DNA of 32,602 bases from Porphyromonadaceae bacterium H1 (GTDB lineage Bacteria > Bacteroidota > Bacteroidia > Bacteroidales > Paludibacteraceae). This document shows positions 17,004 through 25,988 of the stretch, in pieces. Position 1 is the stretch's first letter; each line of letters begins with the position of its first letter. The notes beneath the pieces were generated by a model. It saw nothing but the letters and a program-made list of their open reading frames with translations, did no database searches and had not been told where the DNA came from. The translations under genes and the position numbers were made by a program. Location: NCBI GenBank assembly GCA_001653155.1, contig BDEJ01000048.1:1-32602 (forward strand), written 5' to 3'.

Positions 17004-17460
17004 TGTTCTATCATTATTTGTCGAAATCGGGAGGAACTTTTTGTGCAATAAGTTCCTGATGCCGCTATTGTAGTCATCGTCGCTTGATGCCCCAATAGCT
17101 CTTTAGGGCTGTAAAGGTACAAAAAAAAAGAGAATTATGAAGACGGACTCTGCAGTAAGTCTGCTTTCGAGGCATTGATAGAACTTGCTCGGAGGCAGTA
17201 AAAAGTACTTCGGAGGTATTAAAAGGTCGCTCGGAGGCAGTAAAAAGTACTTCGGAGGTATTAAAAGGTCGCTCGGAGGCAGTAAAAAGTACTTCGGAGG
17301 TATTAAAAGGTCGCTTGGAGGCAGTAAAAAGTACTTCGGAGGTATTAAAAGGTCGCTTGGAGGCAGTAAAAAGTACTTTGAAGGTATTAAAAGGTCGCTT
17401 GGAGGTATTAAAAAGTACTTCGAAGGTACTAAAAGGTCTTCGAGGAGGACTTGAGATTGT
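17004..17460. other. 457-bp stretch without a convincing gene, upstream of recJ
   Basis: This gap between recJ and the beta-barrel gene holds a possible recJ promoter (17112-17119, minus) and the six-unit tandem array described separately. Open frames exist through the array on both strands, but they start only with TTG codons and consist almost wholly of the repeat, so they are treated as by-products of its 42-bp period. Confidence 0.7.
17191..17442. repeat. Six-unit tandem array, 42-bp period (two related 21-bp halves)
   Basis: The array alternates two related 21-bp blocks. Block A begins GGAGGCAGTAAAAAGTACTT; block B begins GGAGGTATTAAAAGGTCGCT. AB pairs begin at 17191, 17233, 17275, 17317, 17359 and 17401. 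The first three or four copies are almost identical; the copies from 17359 on diverge (GAAGG in place of GGAGG, and A-type and B-type features mixed in 17401-17421). Every A block contains the 8-bp palindrome AAGTACTT. Because 42 is a multiple of three, four of the six reading frames stay open across it. There are no unique spacers, so it is not CRISPR. It is probably a variable-number tandem repeat. Confidence 0.95.
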
Positions 17461-18090
17461 TTATCGTACCCGGAATAAATAGCTGAGAGCAAGCGACAAC
17501 TTCATGTTGTTGGATTGTGAGAAGAAGTCTGTTTTATTGTTGGAATAGAGATTGCCCAAAGAAAAGTGGGAGCGAAGTTCCAGCTGTAAAACATGCTTTT
17601 TTATCGGGAATGCTCCGCCTATTCCTAACAAAAATCCATAGTCGAAATGGTTTTGTATGGGTTTGTGCTGTTCGGAGGTGCTGCCGGAGGGAATCTTTTT
17701 GCTTTCTTGCTTTATGAGATAAGCAATCTCCGGACCTATATTGGCAAAAAAGCGAGAATGCCGGCCGAAGTACAAGTGCGTTATTAGAGGCAATTGTATG
17801 TAATCGAGGGTGTGGGAAAAGTCACTGTCTGTTTCGTGCCAGCCTTGCAGCGTATAATTCAGCTCGGTCTGAAAGCCTACGTAGTTCTCGCCGATGTAAC
17901 GGAAAGTCAATCCGCCGTTCAGTCCCAAGTGGTAGTCCTGGTTTACGCTTGGGACGAAGCCTACCCTTGATGCATTTGCCCCGGCTGAAAGGCCTATGTA
18001 CATTTCCGGGTTTTCCAAGCGGCGTTGTGCGGATAGTTTTATCCCGGCAAGGCAGAGTAACAGAAGGATGAAACAGGCGCGGCACTGCAT
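17461..18090 (-). CDS. Outer membrane beta-barrel protein (porin-like, OMP_b-brl type)
   Basis: A 209-residue predicted outer-membrane barrel with a signal peptide (residues 1-21, ending LSAQ) and about eight alternating amphipathic strands, for example YIGLSAGANASRVGF, LGLNGGLTFRYIG, VGFQTELNYTLQGW, YIQLPLITHLYFG and NMKLSLALSYLFRVR. This is the pattern of small Bacteroidetes barrel proteins in the PorT-like/OMP_b-brl group; it cannot be assigned to PorT itself from sequence alone. Its ATG follows directly on the stop codon of the upstream LysM gene (TAAATG), so the two are translated from one message and may act together at the envelope. Function unknown. Confidence 0.78.
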   Translation of the reverse strand: MQCRACFILLLLCLAGIKLSAQRRLENPEMYIGLSAGANASRVGFVPSVNQDYHLGLNGGLTFRYIGENYVGFQTELNYTLQGWHETDSDFSHTLDYIQLPLITHLYFGRHSRFFANIGPEIAYLIKQESKKIPSGSTSEQHKPIQNHFDYGFLLGIGGAFPIKKHVLQLELRSHFSLGNLYSNNKTDFFSQSNNMKLSLALSYLFRVR

Positions 18091-19962
18091 TTATTGTTGA
18101 GCTTCTGTTTCGACCAGATAGATTCGTTGGTTGACGTAACCGGAAGTGTCGTCGTTTCGTTCGAACTGGAATTGCGACTGGATGCCGTCTTGATAATGGA
18201 GTTTATTCTTCCATTGAGCCGATTTGTCTTTGTTCTCGAGCAGCTGAGTGACAAAGAAAGAGGTGATGTCGTAGCCCAGTAAGTCGTAGCGTGGCTGTGT
18301 GCCGGCGAGTTGCCAGTCGAAGAAATTTGCAAATTTTTCTTCAAAAGCTTTGAGCTTGCCCATGTTGAAATCCTTCCTGAAAGGCGACAGGTGTATGCTG
18401 TTGACTTTCAGCGGTAGCATGGTCCAGCCGTATTGCGCAAAGAGGGTGATGTTGAAATTTGGCTTGATGGATTGCATTGTTTTTAAATAGGGCTTTACCA
18501 AGGCAAATTTATGTGTCTTGAAAAAGACGAGGTTGTTGGCGTTACGCTTCAATACTCGTTCTATTTCGGGGCTGTTGGGGTCTCTCCATTTCCAATAGAT
18601 GGGGTTTTTCCCTTTCTCTTGCAGTGCTCTGAATAGGTTGTCGGTCCACAGGGCGCCTCCGTTGCTGGAGTTGTCGTCTACATCTACAAATATGATGTTG
18701 GCATGGCGGTATTTGCCGGTGAGCGCTTGCATCATGTAGTTGAGCTCCATCTGAGGACCGGGGTTAAATTGGAATATGTAAGGATTGGTGTTGATGTCGT
18801 TTATGTGCGAAGAGAATGGAATAATCGTTTTTATACCCAAGGCCTTTGCAAAGGTTGTAACCGATGATATGTGGTTGCTGTAGGCCGGCCCGATAATAAG
18901 GTTAGCTTCGCTCAGTGTGGGGTTGCGGAGCACTTCCTGTATTTTTTCTTCGGTCTTGTCGGTGTCGTAGGTTTGTATTTCCAGTGAAACGCCTCTGTTT
19001 TTAGCTTCCTCGATAGCCAAGAGGGCTCCTGCGTAGAAGTCCATGAAGCGTTCGACGTTCTTGTCATCCGAACCGCCTTCTGTCATGAAAGGCAGTAGAA
19101 AAGCGATGCGAAGCACTTCTTTCGGCTTGGTGCGTGTGTGGTCGTTTGTGTGGTTCGCTTGGCTGTTTTCCTCCGTAGCAACAGGCGGGATTTCCGTGTC
19201 TTGAGCTGTTTCGGGCTGCTGAGGTTCGGAATAGGACGAGCCTTTCGGAATGCGAATAACTTGCCCTATTTTTAGCTTCGATTCCAAATTCGGATTTGCA
19301 TTGATAATATCCTCCACAAAGATGTTGTACAAACGACTGATGGAGTAGAGGGTTTCCTGCGGGTTTACGGTGTGTTCTGTGAAATTGGCCCTTGGACTGT
19401 CGCTCGAATCCGATTCGGCGGGAGTGGGAGCAGGGTCCGGAGCCGGGGTTGCCTTTGGAGCGGGGGCCGGCGTAGCTGCGGGTTCGGTGCTTGTGGCAGT
19501 TGTGTTTTGAGATGAGGCTTTTTTAGGGATTTTCAATACATCTCCCTCCTGCAGTTTGTTGTCTTTTCCTATTTGAGGATTTAGCGCCCGTATGGCATCC
19601 ATGCTTACGTGGTACTTCCTGGAAATGGAATAAAGGGTTTGCTGCTTTTCTACTAAGTGCTGCAAATAATTTTCGCCGGAGGATGCAGGGGTCGGGTGGG
19701 GAGGCTCATCCAAACGGACGGGAATCAGCACTTGTTGTCCTACTTTAAGGCCGCTTTTGGTTTCGGGGTTGTGTTTGATAACTTCTTCCTCAGAAATGCC
19801 GAACTTGCGGAAGAGTGCATAGAAACCTTCCCGGATTTCTACTGTATAAACATAATATTCAATGCCGTTTACTTTCTTAACCGGGTAGTATTGAGATTTC
19901 CCTGTTGTTGGTATTCCGAGCAGGAAGAGCATCAAAAGTATCGGATAAACTGTTTTTTTCAT
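18091..19962 (-). CDS. Triple-LysM protein with periplasmic substrate-binding fold
   Basis: A 623-residue exported protein. After a signal peptide (about residues 1-23) come three LysM peptidoglycan-binding modules at about 37-82, 101-147 and 196-240; each shows the YxIxxxxxVxxxxIxxxNP pattern and a closing GQxxxIP or GDVLKIPKK. A Pro/Ala/Thr-rich linker (150-190) separates the second and third. Residues 285-600 resemble type I periplasmic binding proteins: LRIAFLLPFM, FYAGALLAIEEAKNRGVSLEIQTYDTD, NLIIGPAYSNHI and IIPFSSH. No transporter genes are nearby, so the binding fold is probably not part of an ABC importer; cell-wall anchoring with ligand sensing or a scaffold role is inferred. ATG codons at 19971 and 19962 are both possible starts. 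Directly followed by the barrel gene. Confidence 0.85.
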   Translation of the reverse strand: MKKTVYPILLMLFLLGIPTTGKSQYYPVKKVNGIEYYVYTVEIREGFYALFRKFGISEEEVIKHNPETKSGLKVGQQVLIPVRLDEPPHPTPASSGENYLQHLVEKQQTLYSISRKYHVSMDAIRALNPQIGKDNKLQEGDVLKIPKKASSQNTTATSTEPAATPAPAPKATPAPDPAPTPAESDSSDSPRANFTEHTVNPQETLYSISRLYNIFVEDIINANPNLESKLKIGQVIRIPKGSSYSEPQQPETAQDTEIPPVATEENSQANHTNDHTRTKPKEVLRIAFLLPFMTEGGSDDKNVERFMDFYAGALLAIEEAKNRGVSLEIQTYDTDKTEEKIQEVLRNPTLSEANLIIGPAYSNHISSVTTFAKALGIKTIIPFSSHINDINTNPYIFQFNPGPQMELNYMMQALTGKYRHANIIFVDVDDNSSNGGALWTDNLFRALQEKGKNPIYWKWRDPNSPEIERVLKRNANNLVFFKTHKFALVKPYLKTMQSIKPNFNITLFAQYGWTMLPLKVNSIHLSPFRKDFNMGKLKAFEEKFANFFDWQLAGTQPRYDLLGYDITSFFVTQLLENKDKSAQWKNKLHYQDGIQSQFQFERNDDTSGYVNQRIYLVETEAQQ

Positions 19963-20068
19963 ACGTAGCATCTTTGTTGTTTAAAAGGTTTAAGCACTAA
20001 GATTCTATATGTCCTCGAAGAAAAGATTGTGAAATACTTGTGAAACCGGATGAGATCGGTTTTTCCCT

Positions 20069-20094
20069 CGAATCTGTTCTTTTGAACGGATTCG
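20069..20094. promoter_or_regulatory. Inverted repeat at the presumed transcription start of the LysM gene
   Basis: CGAATCTGTTC and GAACGGATTCG flank TTTT. This is an 11-bp stem, perfect except for one position (U-G pair on the plus strand, C/A mismatch on the minus strand). It lies just downstream of the minus-strand -7 box at 20100-20107, so it would be an operator or a 5'-end mRNA hairpin. Confidence 0.55.
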
Positions 20095-20099
20095 ACTTG

Positions 20100-20107
20100 C
20101 AAATGTA
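20100..20107 (-). promoter_or_regulatory. -7 box for the LysM/barrel pair
   Basis: The minus strand reads TACATTTG, an exact TAnnTTTG match, giving a leader of roughly 130 bases before the ATG at 19962. Confidence 0.5.
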
Positions 20108-20179
20108 CAAAAATAAAATTCATTTTAGAGAATGTCAGGCAATAAATATTCATCTTTTTTGTTTTTGACGAGAAAGATA

Positions 20180-20187
20180 TATATTTG
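20180..20187 (+). promoter_or_regulatory. -7 box for the type-B T9SS cargo gene
   Basis: TATATTTG matches TAnnTTTG, with TTTG at 20158-20161 as a -33 element 18 bases upstream. It overlaps the alternative ATG at 20185, supporting the start at 20227. Confidence 0.6.
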
Positions 20188-20226
20188 TGTGGATTTTATC
20201 GGGCATTTCATTCTTGCGTTTATAAT

Positions 20227-21483
20227 ATGAAAAAGAAAGTGTTAATATTTATCCTGGTCTTATTCTGTGTGCTTCGTGCGGGGGCTCAACTGTCCATTAC
20301 TAATGGTGCTAAAGCCTGTGTTGCTTACCAATCCTTCGCAGGAGTGGATTATGTTTTCTTTTTTGCCGGCTTCGATCCTGCGGCTTGTATCTCGTATCAG
20401 GGCACAGGAAGCAGTGTTAACTGGTATCGTTTCTCCGATCCGGCAAGCTCTATCAGCAATCAGAAAGATTTCTACAATTTCGATAACGCATCCGGCTATA
20501 TCCTTGAAGTGGACGGTGTGCGCAAAGCTACATGCTGGGTGATTGATTTCATGCAGTATCAACCTGTTTTCAAATCTCTTGTGGCGAAAAATGGAGCTGA
20601 TGCCTGTCGAGAAAGCGTTTTGGAGCTTGATGCCGATATTCCTAAACTGCTTTACCGCAATTTTCCGCAATTACAGGAGCTTGAGATTCCTCGGGAATAC
20701 AGTCTTGCCTTTAAAACGCTGCGTTGGGCCGGGAAAGAATGGCAGCGCAAGGATACGACGCTGTCTGTCAAAGCCGGAGAAACGCCCTTGCGTTTGGATG
20801 AAGCTCCGCTTTGCAGTACGAACTTCACCCTCACTGCTTCCGATGTTTATACGAAAGATTTAGGCTTGGAGCCTTTGAAAATAACAACGGAGGAATATAG
20901 AAGTCCGGCTGTGGCTACTCGAATTACTACGCTGACCTCCGTACGTAAGGAGAAGCATGAGGACGATCGTCCCGAGCGAGCTGATGTGTTGAAAGGTTCG
21001 GCTCCTTTGGATATTCTTTTTAATGCGCATGGGAGTGATGCGGTGGCATACAATACCTGGAGCATTTATAAAAACGACGAGTTACTCACGACGCGTAATG
21101 CTTCGGAACATCGTTATACCTTTTCCGAATACGGTAAGTATAAAGTCAAATTGCTTTCGAGCAATGCTTCCTGCTCGGCGGCCGATTCGGTTGCTATCTC
21201 AATCAGTGAGTCTGCACTGTGGGTGCCCAATGCTTTTACACCTAACGGCGACGGAATTAATGATGAGTTTCGTGTGGCCTACCGCTCTCTGAAAACCTTC
21301 GAATGCCGCGTGTATAATCGTTGGGGAAGAAGGGTTTATTTTTCGACAGACCCACAAAAGGGCTGGGACGGTAATTTCGGTGGTCGTCCGGCAGCCGCCG
21401 CTCCATATTTCTATGTCGTTACGGGCGAAGGTACCGACGGAGTCAAGTATTTTTTCAGAGGAGATATTAATTTATTGCGTTAG
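20227..21483 (+). CDS. Exported protein with type-B (CHU_C-like) T9SS C-terminal sorting domain
   Basis: A 418-residue protein with a signal peptide (MKKKVLIFILVLFCVLRAGAQ). Its last ~90 residues are the gliding-motility-associated/CHU_C domain: LWVPNAFTPNGDGINDEF, CRVYNRWGRRVYF, KGWDGNFGG, PYFYVVTGEG and a final RGDINLLR. This domain directs export through the type IX secretion system; in Flavobacterium such type-B cargo works with PorP/SprF-like partners. Residues about 260-325 (PLDILFNAHGSDAVAYNTWSIY, YTFSEYGKYKVKLLSS) look like a PKD/Ig-like beta domain. The N-terminal half is unrecognised. No PorP-like gene is in the window, although the convergent side has the small barrel gene upstream of recJ on the other strand. 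The start at 20227 is chosen because 20185 falls in the -7 box. Confidence 0.82.
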   Translation: MKKKVLIFILVLFCVLRAGAQLSITNGAKACVAYQSFAGVDYVFFFAGFDPAACISYQGTGSSVNWYRFSDPASSISNQKDFYNFDNASGYILEVDGVRKATCWVIDFMQYQPVFKSLVAKNGADACRESVLELDADIPKLLYRNFPQLQELEIPREYSLAFKTLRWAGKEWQRKDTTLSVKAGETPLRLDEAPLCSTNFTLTASDVYTKDLGLEPLKITTEEYRSPAVATRITTLTSVRKEKHEDDRPERADVLKGSAPLDILFNAHGSDAVAYNTWSIYKNDELLTTRNASEHRYTFSEYGKYKVKLLSSNASCSAADSVAISISESALWVPNAFTPNGDGINDEFRVAYRSLKTFECRVYNRWGRRVYFSTDPQKGWDGNFGGRPAAAAPYFYVVTGEGTDGVKYFFRGDINLLR

Positions 21484-21489
21484 GAGCGT

Positions 21490-22077
21490 TCAGAAAGCCT
21501 TAAGTTCGGAATAGAGGCGTTGAAGGGGTAAGCCCATAACGTTGAAATAAGACCCTTCGATGCTCTCCACTGCTATATATCCAATCCACTCTTGAATTCC
21601 GTATGATCCGGCTTTGTCGTAAGGTTCGAAATTGTCCAGATAGAAATTGATCTCTTCCCGGTCAAGAGTTGCAAATCTTACCTTTGTCGTTACGGAAAAA
21701 GTCTTTTGCTTTTGAGCCGTTTTAATGCATAGTCCCGTTATTACCAAGTGTGTTTTACCTGCCAGCTCTGTGAGCATACGTTCTGCTTCGCTCCGGTTTT
21801 GAGGCTTTCCGTAAACACGTCCTTCGAAGCAAACGATGGTGTCGGCTGTAATCAGTAAGCAGTCTTGGCTGATGTCGTAGGCTGTTGCTTTCTTTTCAGC
21901 TAAAAAACAAGGGATTTCTTCCACCGGCAGCTCTTTTGGATAATCCTCGGAGACATCCAGACTCAGGCTTTCGAAACGAATGCCCAGGCCCGCAAGTAAC
22001 TCCCTGCGTCGTGGAGATGCGGAGGCTAATACGACCCGATAGCGATTTAAATTGGGGAGTATGTGCTTGGTAGTCAT
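21490..22077 (-). CDS. maf: Maf family nucleoside triphosphate pyrophosphatase
   Basis: A 195-residue protein of the Maf/YhdE family, which hydrolyses non-canonical or excess dTTP/UTP to the monophosphate and pyrophosphate and has been linked to septum control. The nucleotide loop LASASPRRRELL is near residues 17-28, the catalytic region LITADTIVCFEGRVYGKP follows at about 75-92, and YDKAGSYGIQEWIGYIAVESIEGSYFNVMGLP forms the C-terminal signature. It starts 47 bases after the alaS stop on the same strand, so it is probably co-transcribed. It converges with the T9SS cargo gene across only six bases. Confidence 0.94.
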   Translation of the reverse strand: MTTKHILPNLNRYRVVLASASPRRRELLAGLGIRFESLSLDVSEDYPKELPVEEIPCFLAEKKATAYDISQDCLLITADTIVCFEGRVYGKPQNRSEAERMLTELAGKTHLVITGLCIKTAQKQKTFSVTTKVRFATLDREEINFYLDNFEPYDKAGSYGIQEWIGYIAVESIEGSYFNVMGLPLQRLYSELKAF

Positions 22078-22124
22078 TTTGCCGTTCGGTTTCCTTGTTT
22101 TTTGATTACTCTGCCTGATTCTTC

Positions 22125-24746
22125 TTAAAGCTTTATTGCATCCATAGCGGCGTCGAGAGCTTCCGGATTCTTTCCTCCTGCGGTAGCGAAATGAGCTTGT
22201 CCGCCACCTCCACCTTGAATGATTTTGGCTGCTTCGCGGGTTATATTTACTGCGCTGTAGCCTTTTGCTACCAAGTCGTCCGATAGCAGTACGGTGAGCG
22301 AAGGCTTGCCTTGATGAACACTTCCTACAACGAGCATCAAGCTCTCTGCTTGCTTGTCTTCGGATAATTTGTTTTTTATCTGAAATGCCAGCGTTTTTAT
22401 GGCCTCAGCGGCCAAATCGCTTCGGAAGCGGATCACTTTTATTCCATTCTCCTCCTTGGCTTCGGACAACAGGTGGTCTCGCAGGGAGAGGATGCGTTCC
22501 TGCATGAAGTTATCCACTTTTTTGCGGAGTTCTGCATTTTCTTGTATGGAACGCTGTATGGCTTTTGTCAAGTCGGGGGCGTTGTTGAATAATTCTTTGG
22601 CGGCATTCAGAATATCTTGTTGCACATCCATCAGGATTTCTACGGATCGGCCGGTAATGGCTTCGATACGTCGTACGCCTGCTGCAATAGAGTTTTCGGA
22701 CAGGATGCGGAACATACCGATATCTCCTGTGGCATGTACATGGGTTCCTCCACAGAGCTCGATGGAGCTTCCGAAGCGGATAACACGTACCGTTTCTCCG
22801 TATTTCTCCCCGAAAAGAGCCATAGCGCCCATGGCTTGTGCTTCAGCAAGAGGGGTTTCGCGCATTTCTTCCAGCGAATAGTTGCGGCGTATTTTGTGAT
22901 TTACGATTTTCTCGACTGCACGCAGTTCTTCTTGCGTCATTTTTTGGAAATGTGAAAAATCGAAATGCAAATTCTCCGGACTTACGTAAGAACCTTTCTG
23001 CTCCACGTGCTTACCGAGTACTTCCCGCAAGGCTTCGTGCAATAAATGTGTTGCCGAGTGATTACGGGCGGTTGCTTTACGCAGTCCCTTATCCACACGT
23101 GCTTCAAATAGGGAGCCGGGGTCTTGAGGGAGCTTGTTCGTTAAATGAACCGAGAGGTTGTTCTCTTTTTTTGTGTCGAAAATTTCGATGCACTCTCCGT
23201 CTTTTGCCAGAAGACTTCCTCTGTCGCCAACCTGTCCACCCATTTCGGCGTAGAAGGGGCTGCGAGAAAGTACGATCTGGTAATAGGATTTGTTCTTTTG
23301 ACTTACTTTGCGGTAGCGTACGATTCGGGTTTCACACTCGAGGGAGTCGTAACCTACAAAAAGGCTTTCTCCTTCGTGCACATTCACCCAGTCGCCGGTT
23401 TCGACTGCGGCGGCATTGCGGGCTCGTTGCTTTTGTTTCTCCATCTCGGAGTTGAAGGCCTTTATATCGAGTTTCATCCCCTTTTCTCGAAGGATGAGTT
23501 CGGTGAGGTCCAAGGGGAATCCGAATGTGTCGTAAAGGGTGAAGGCTTCTACTCCGGATATTTCTTTTTTCCCGTTTTGCGAGGCTTCATCCATCAGCTT
23601 GTCCAGCAGTTTGATACCTGTTTCGAGTGTTCGCAAGAAAGACTCCTCCTCTTCTTTTACTACCTTCTCGATCAATTTCTTTTGTTGTTTTAATTCGGGG
23701 TAGGCATCGCCCATTACTTCGCCGAGGCTATCTATCAACCGGTATATGAAGGCTTGGTGTTGGTTGAGGAAGGTATATCCGTAACGAACAGCTCGGCGCA
23801 ATATCCTGCGGATGACGTAGCCGGCCTTTGCATTGGATGGAAGTTGTCCGTCGGTGATGGAGAAAGCTATCGTGCGTATGTGATCGGCTATTACACGCAT
23901 GGCTACGTCGGTTTTTGCATCTTGTCCGTAGCTCATGCCGGAGATTTTGCCTATTTCCTGTATAATGGGTTGGAAGATGTCTGTGTCGTAGTTGGATGAT
24001 TTTCCTTGCAAAGCCATGCAAAGACGCTCGAAGCCCATTCCCGTATCGATAACCTTAGCCGGCAGGCTGTCGAGTGAGCCATCGGCTTTCCGGTTGTACT
24101 GCATGAATACGTTGTTCCAAATTTCGATTACTTGAGGGTGATCTTTATTAACCAGCGTCAGGCCGTCTATCCGAGCCCGTTCTTCATCAGATCTTATGTC
24201 AATGTGTATTTCCGAGCAGGGGCCGCAAGGTCCAGTATCTCCCATCTCCCAGAAATTATCTTTTTTGTTTCCATCGATAATCCTGTTGCCCGGGAGGAAT
24301 TGCGACCATATCTCGGCTGCTTCGTTATCGCGCTCCAAACTTTCGCCGGGAGAACCTTCGAATACCGTCACGTAAAGCCGGTTTTTGTCTATCTTCAGTA
24401 CTTCTGTGAGATACTCCCAGGCCCAAGAGATAGCTTCTTTTTTGAAATAATCGCCAAAAGACCAGTTTCCGAGCATCTCGAACATGGTGTGGTGGTAAGT
24501 GTCGTGTCCAACTTCTTCAAGGTCGTTGTGCTTTCCGCTTACACGCAAGCATTTTTGCGAATCGGCTACGCGCGGATATTTTATTGGATCGTTGCCCAGT
24601 ATGATGTTTTTAAACTGATTCATACCTGCATTAGTGAACATAAGCGTCGGATCGTCTTTAATTACCATGGGTGCGGAAGGCACTATTTTATGGCCTTTCG
24701 ATGCAAAAAAATCGAGAAAGGATTGGCGAATTTCTTTTGAAGTCAT
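22125..24746 (-). CDS. alaS: Alanyl-tRNA synthetase
   Basis: AlaRS attaches alanine to tRNA-Ala and edits mischarged Ser and Gly. The 873-residue product has the full bacterial layout. The class II catalytic domain starts at residue 1, with [11 protein letters not shown] and [15 protein letters not shown], and ends with the [10 protein letters not shown] region near 410. The editing domain carries the zinc-binding HSATH (563-567) and CGGTH (665-669). A C-terminal C-Ala/DHHA1 domain ends with [14 protein letters not shown]. All key residues seen are present. It is the first gene of an alaS-maf unit and diverges from the M23 peptidase gene across about 260 bases. Confidence 0.98.
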   Translation of the reverse strand: MTSKEIRQSFLDFFASKGHKIVPSAPMVIKDDPTLMFTNAGMNQFKNIILGNDPIKYPRVADSQKCLRVSGKHNDLEEVGHDTYHHTMFEMLGNWSFGDYFKKEAISWAWEYLTEVLKIDKNRLYVTVFEGSPGESLERDNEAAEIWSQFLPGNRIIDGNKKDNFWEMGDTGPCGPCSEIHIDIRSDEERARIDGLTLVNKDHPQVIEIWNNVFMQYNRKADGSLDSLPAKVIDTGMGFERLCMALQGKSSNYDTDIFQPIIQEIGKISGMSYGQDAKTDVAMRVIADHIRTIAFSITDGQLPSNAKAGYVIRRILRRAVRYGYTFLNQHQAFIYRLIDSLGEVMGDAYPELKQQKKLIEKVVKEEEESFLRTLETGIKLLDKLMDEASQNGKKEISGVEAFTLYDTFGFPLDLTELILREKGMKLDIKAFNSEMEKQKQRARNAAAVETGDWVNVHEGESLFVGYDSLECETRIVRYRKVSQKNKSYYQIVLSRSPFYAEMGGQVGDRGSLLAKDGECIEIFDTKKENNLSVHLTNKLPQDPGSLFEARVDKGLRKATARNHSATHLLHEALREVLGKHVEQKGSYVSPENLHFDFSHFQKMTQEELRAVEKIVNHKIRRNYSLEEMRETPLAEAQAMGAMALFGEKYGETVRVIRFGSSIELCGGTHVHATGDIGMFRILSENSIAAGVRRIEAITGRSVEILMDVQQDILNAAKELFNNAPDLTKAIQRSIQENAELRKKVDNFMQERILSLRDHLLSEAKEENGIKVIRFRSDLAAEAIKTLAFQIKNKLSEDKQAESLMLVVGSVHQGKPSLTVLLSDDLVAKGYSAVNITREAAKIIQGGGGGQAHFATAGGKNPEALDAAMDAIKL

Positions 24747-24924
24747 ATTTTAAAAAAGAATCAACTATTGTTGTTTGTTTTTTTATTCGTTATTATGCTC
24801 ATGTTATTCGTCCTCACTGTCGAGGGCGGAAAACTGTCGTTTCTTTCGGTTGAACAAGCCTTGTTGGAAGACTGTTCTTGGTTAATTTTACAAAATAAAG
24901 TCTGCAAAAATAGCTCATTTTTAT

Positions 24925-24932
24925 TACTTTTG
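24925..24932 (+). promoter_or_regulatory. -7 box for the M23 peptidase gene
   Basis: TACTTTTG matches TAnnTTTG exactly, with a -33-like TCTG at 24901-24904 (20-base spacing). The leader before the ATG at 25010 is about 70 bases. Confidence 0.6.
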
Positions 24933-25009
24933 CACCACTAAACCCGAGAAAAGTTGCTGTTTAGATTTTCTATTTGTCAAACATCAAACTTATTTTAGCC
25001 CAGAAACAC

Positions 25010-25978
25010 ATGGCCAAGAAGAAGTTCCGCTTCAATCCGGAAACACTCAATTACGAACAGATTGACCATACTTTAGCATACAAACTCAAACGCTTCCTGA
25101 TTCATATCGGCTCCGGGGTGCTATCCGGAATTTTATTTTTTATCCTCTTCTTTGTCTATGTCGATTCTCCCAAAGAAAAGCAGCTTAAGCAAGAATTGGA
25201 GCAGGTAGAGGCTCAGTACAAGGTCTTGGAACGTCAGATGGAGGGGGTTCAGCTTGTGATGACCGACTTGCAGGAGCGTGATGATAATCTTTACCGTGTC
25301 ATTTTACAGGCCGACCCGATTCCGCTTGCTTTACGTAAATCCACATCGGCAAATACGGATTATTATGAGAGTCTGCTTGAAAAGACCAACCGACAAATTA
25401 TTGCTTCTACTTCGCGGCAGATAGATCAATTGAGCCGGCAGGTTTACATCCAATCGAAGTCATACGACGAGCTTGCTAAATTGGTGAAAGAGCGTGAAAG
25501 CTTGCTTGAGCACATTCCGGCCATCCAGCCGGTGCTCAACAAAGACCTTACGCGTACTGCTTCGGGTTACGGTTGGCGCATACACCCCATTTACAACGTT
25601 CGTAAGTTCCACTACGGAATGGACTTTACCGCACCTACCGGGACCGATATTTTTGCTACGGGAAAGGGTGTGGTCAAGAAAGCCGGTTGGGGACAAGGCT
25701 TCGGGCAGATGATCGTTATCGATCATGGTTTTGGATATGAAACCCTCTATGCTCACCTTGACAAGATCGGGGTACGCATAGGGCAGCGCGTGAATCGAGG
25801 GGAAATCATTGCTTCTGTCGGTAATACGGGACGCTCTACCGGGCCTCACTTGCATTACGAGGTACATCACAAGGGAATACCGCAAAATCCGCAGAATTTT
25901 TACTTCCTCGATCTTTCTCCCGAGGAATACGACCGCATGGTTCAGCTGAGCAACAATGCCGGGGCTATGTACGATTGA
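25010..25978 (+). CDS. M23 family metallopeptidase (membrane-anchored LytM-type)
   Basis: A 322-residue cell-wall protein. A basic N terminus is followed by one membrane helix (about 33-51), then a coiled-coil region (55-165), then the M23 endopeptidase domain. The zinc-binding and catalytic residues are all present: H201 and D205 in HYGMDFTAP, H249 in YAHL, and H280/H282 in GPHLHYEV. Such enzymes cut peptide cross-links in peptidoglycan and take part in cell division or shape. With an intact HxxxD/HxH set it is predicted to be active, not a degenerate EnvC/NlpD-type activator. The frame extends to a TTG at 24974, but MAKKKFRFNPETL at 25010 is the usual start. It converges with folE with a ten-base gap. 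Confidence 0.94.
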   Translation: MAKKKFRFNPETLNYEQIDHTLAYKLKRFLIHIGSGVLSGILFFILFFVYVDSPKEKQLKQELEQVEAQYKVLERQMEGVQLVMTDLQERDDNLYRVILQADPIPLALRKSTSANTDYYESLLEKTNRQIIASTSRQIDQLSRQVYIQSKSYDELAKLVKERESLLEHIPAIQPVLNKDLTRTASGYGWRIHPIYNVRKFHYGMDFTAPTGTDIFATGKGVVKKAGWGQGFGQMIVIDHGFGYETLYAHLDKIGVRIGQRVNRGEIIASVGNTGRSTGPHLHYEVHHKGIPQNPQNFYFLDLSPEEYDRMVQLSNNAGAMYD

Positions 25979-25988
25979 TGCTTCCGAC

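Noticed and set aside
17191-17442. Possible CRISPR array
   Set aside because: Repeats are contiguous with no unique spacers and there are no cas genes in the window.
17103-17492. Open frames across the tandem array on both strands (plus 17185-17454, minus 17103-17492)
   Set aside because: Both begin only with TTG, lack ribosome binding sites and family features, and are open merely because the 42-bp period is a multiple of three.
22838-23455. 205-codon plus frame inside alaS, and several others opposite alaS, recJ and ftsH
   Set aside because: These are shadows of conserved genes, with no promoter, start context or recognisable fold.
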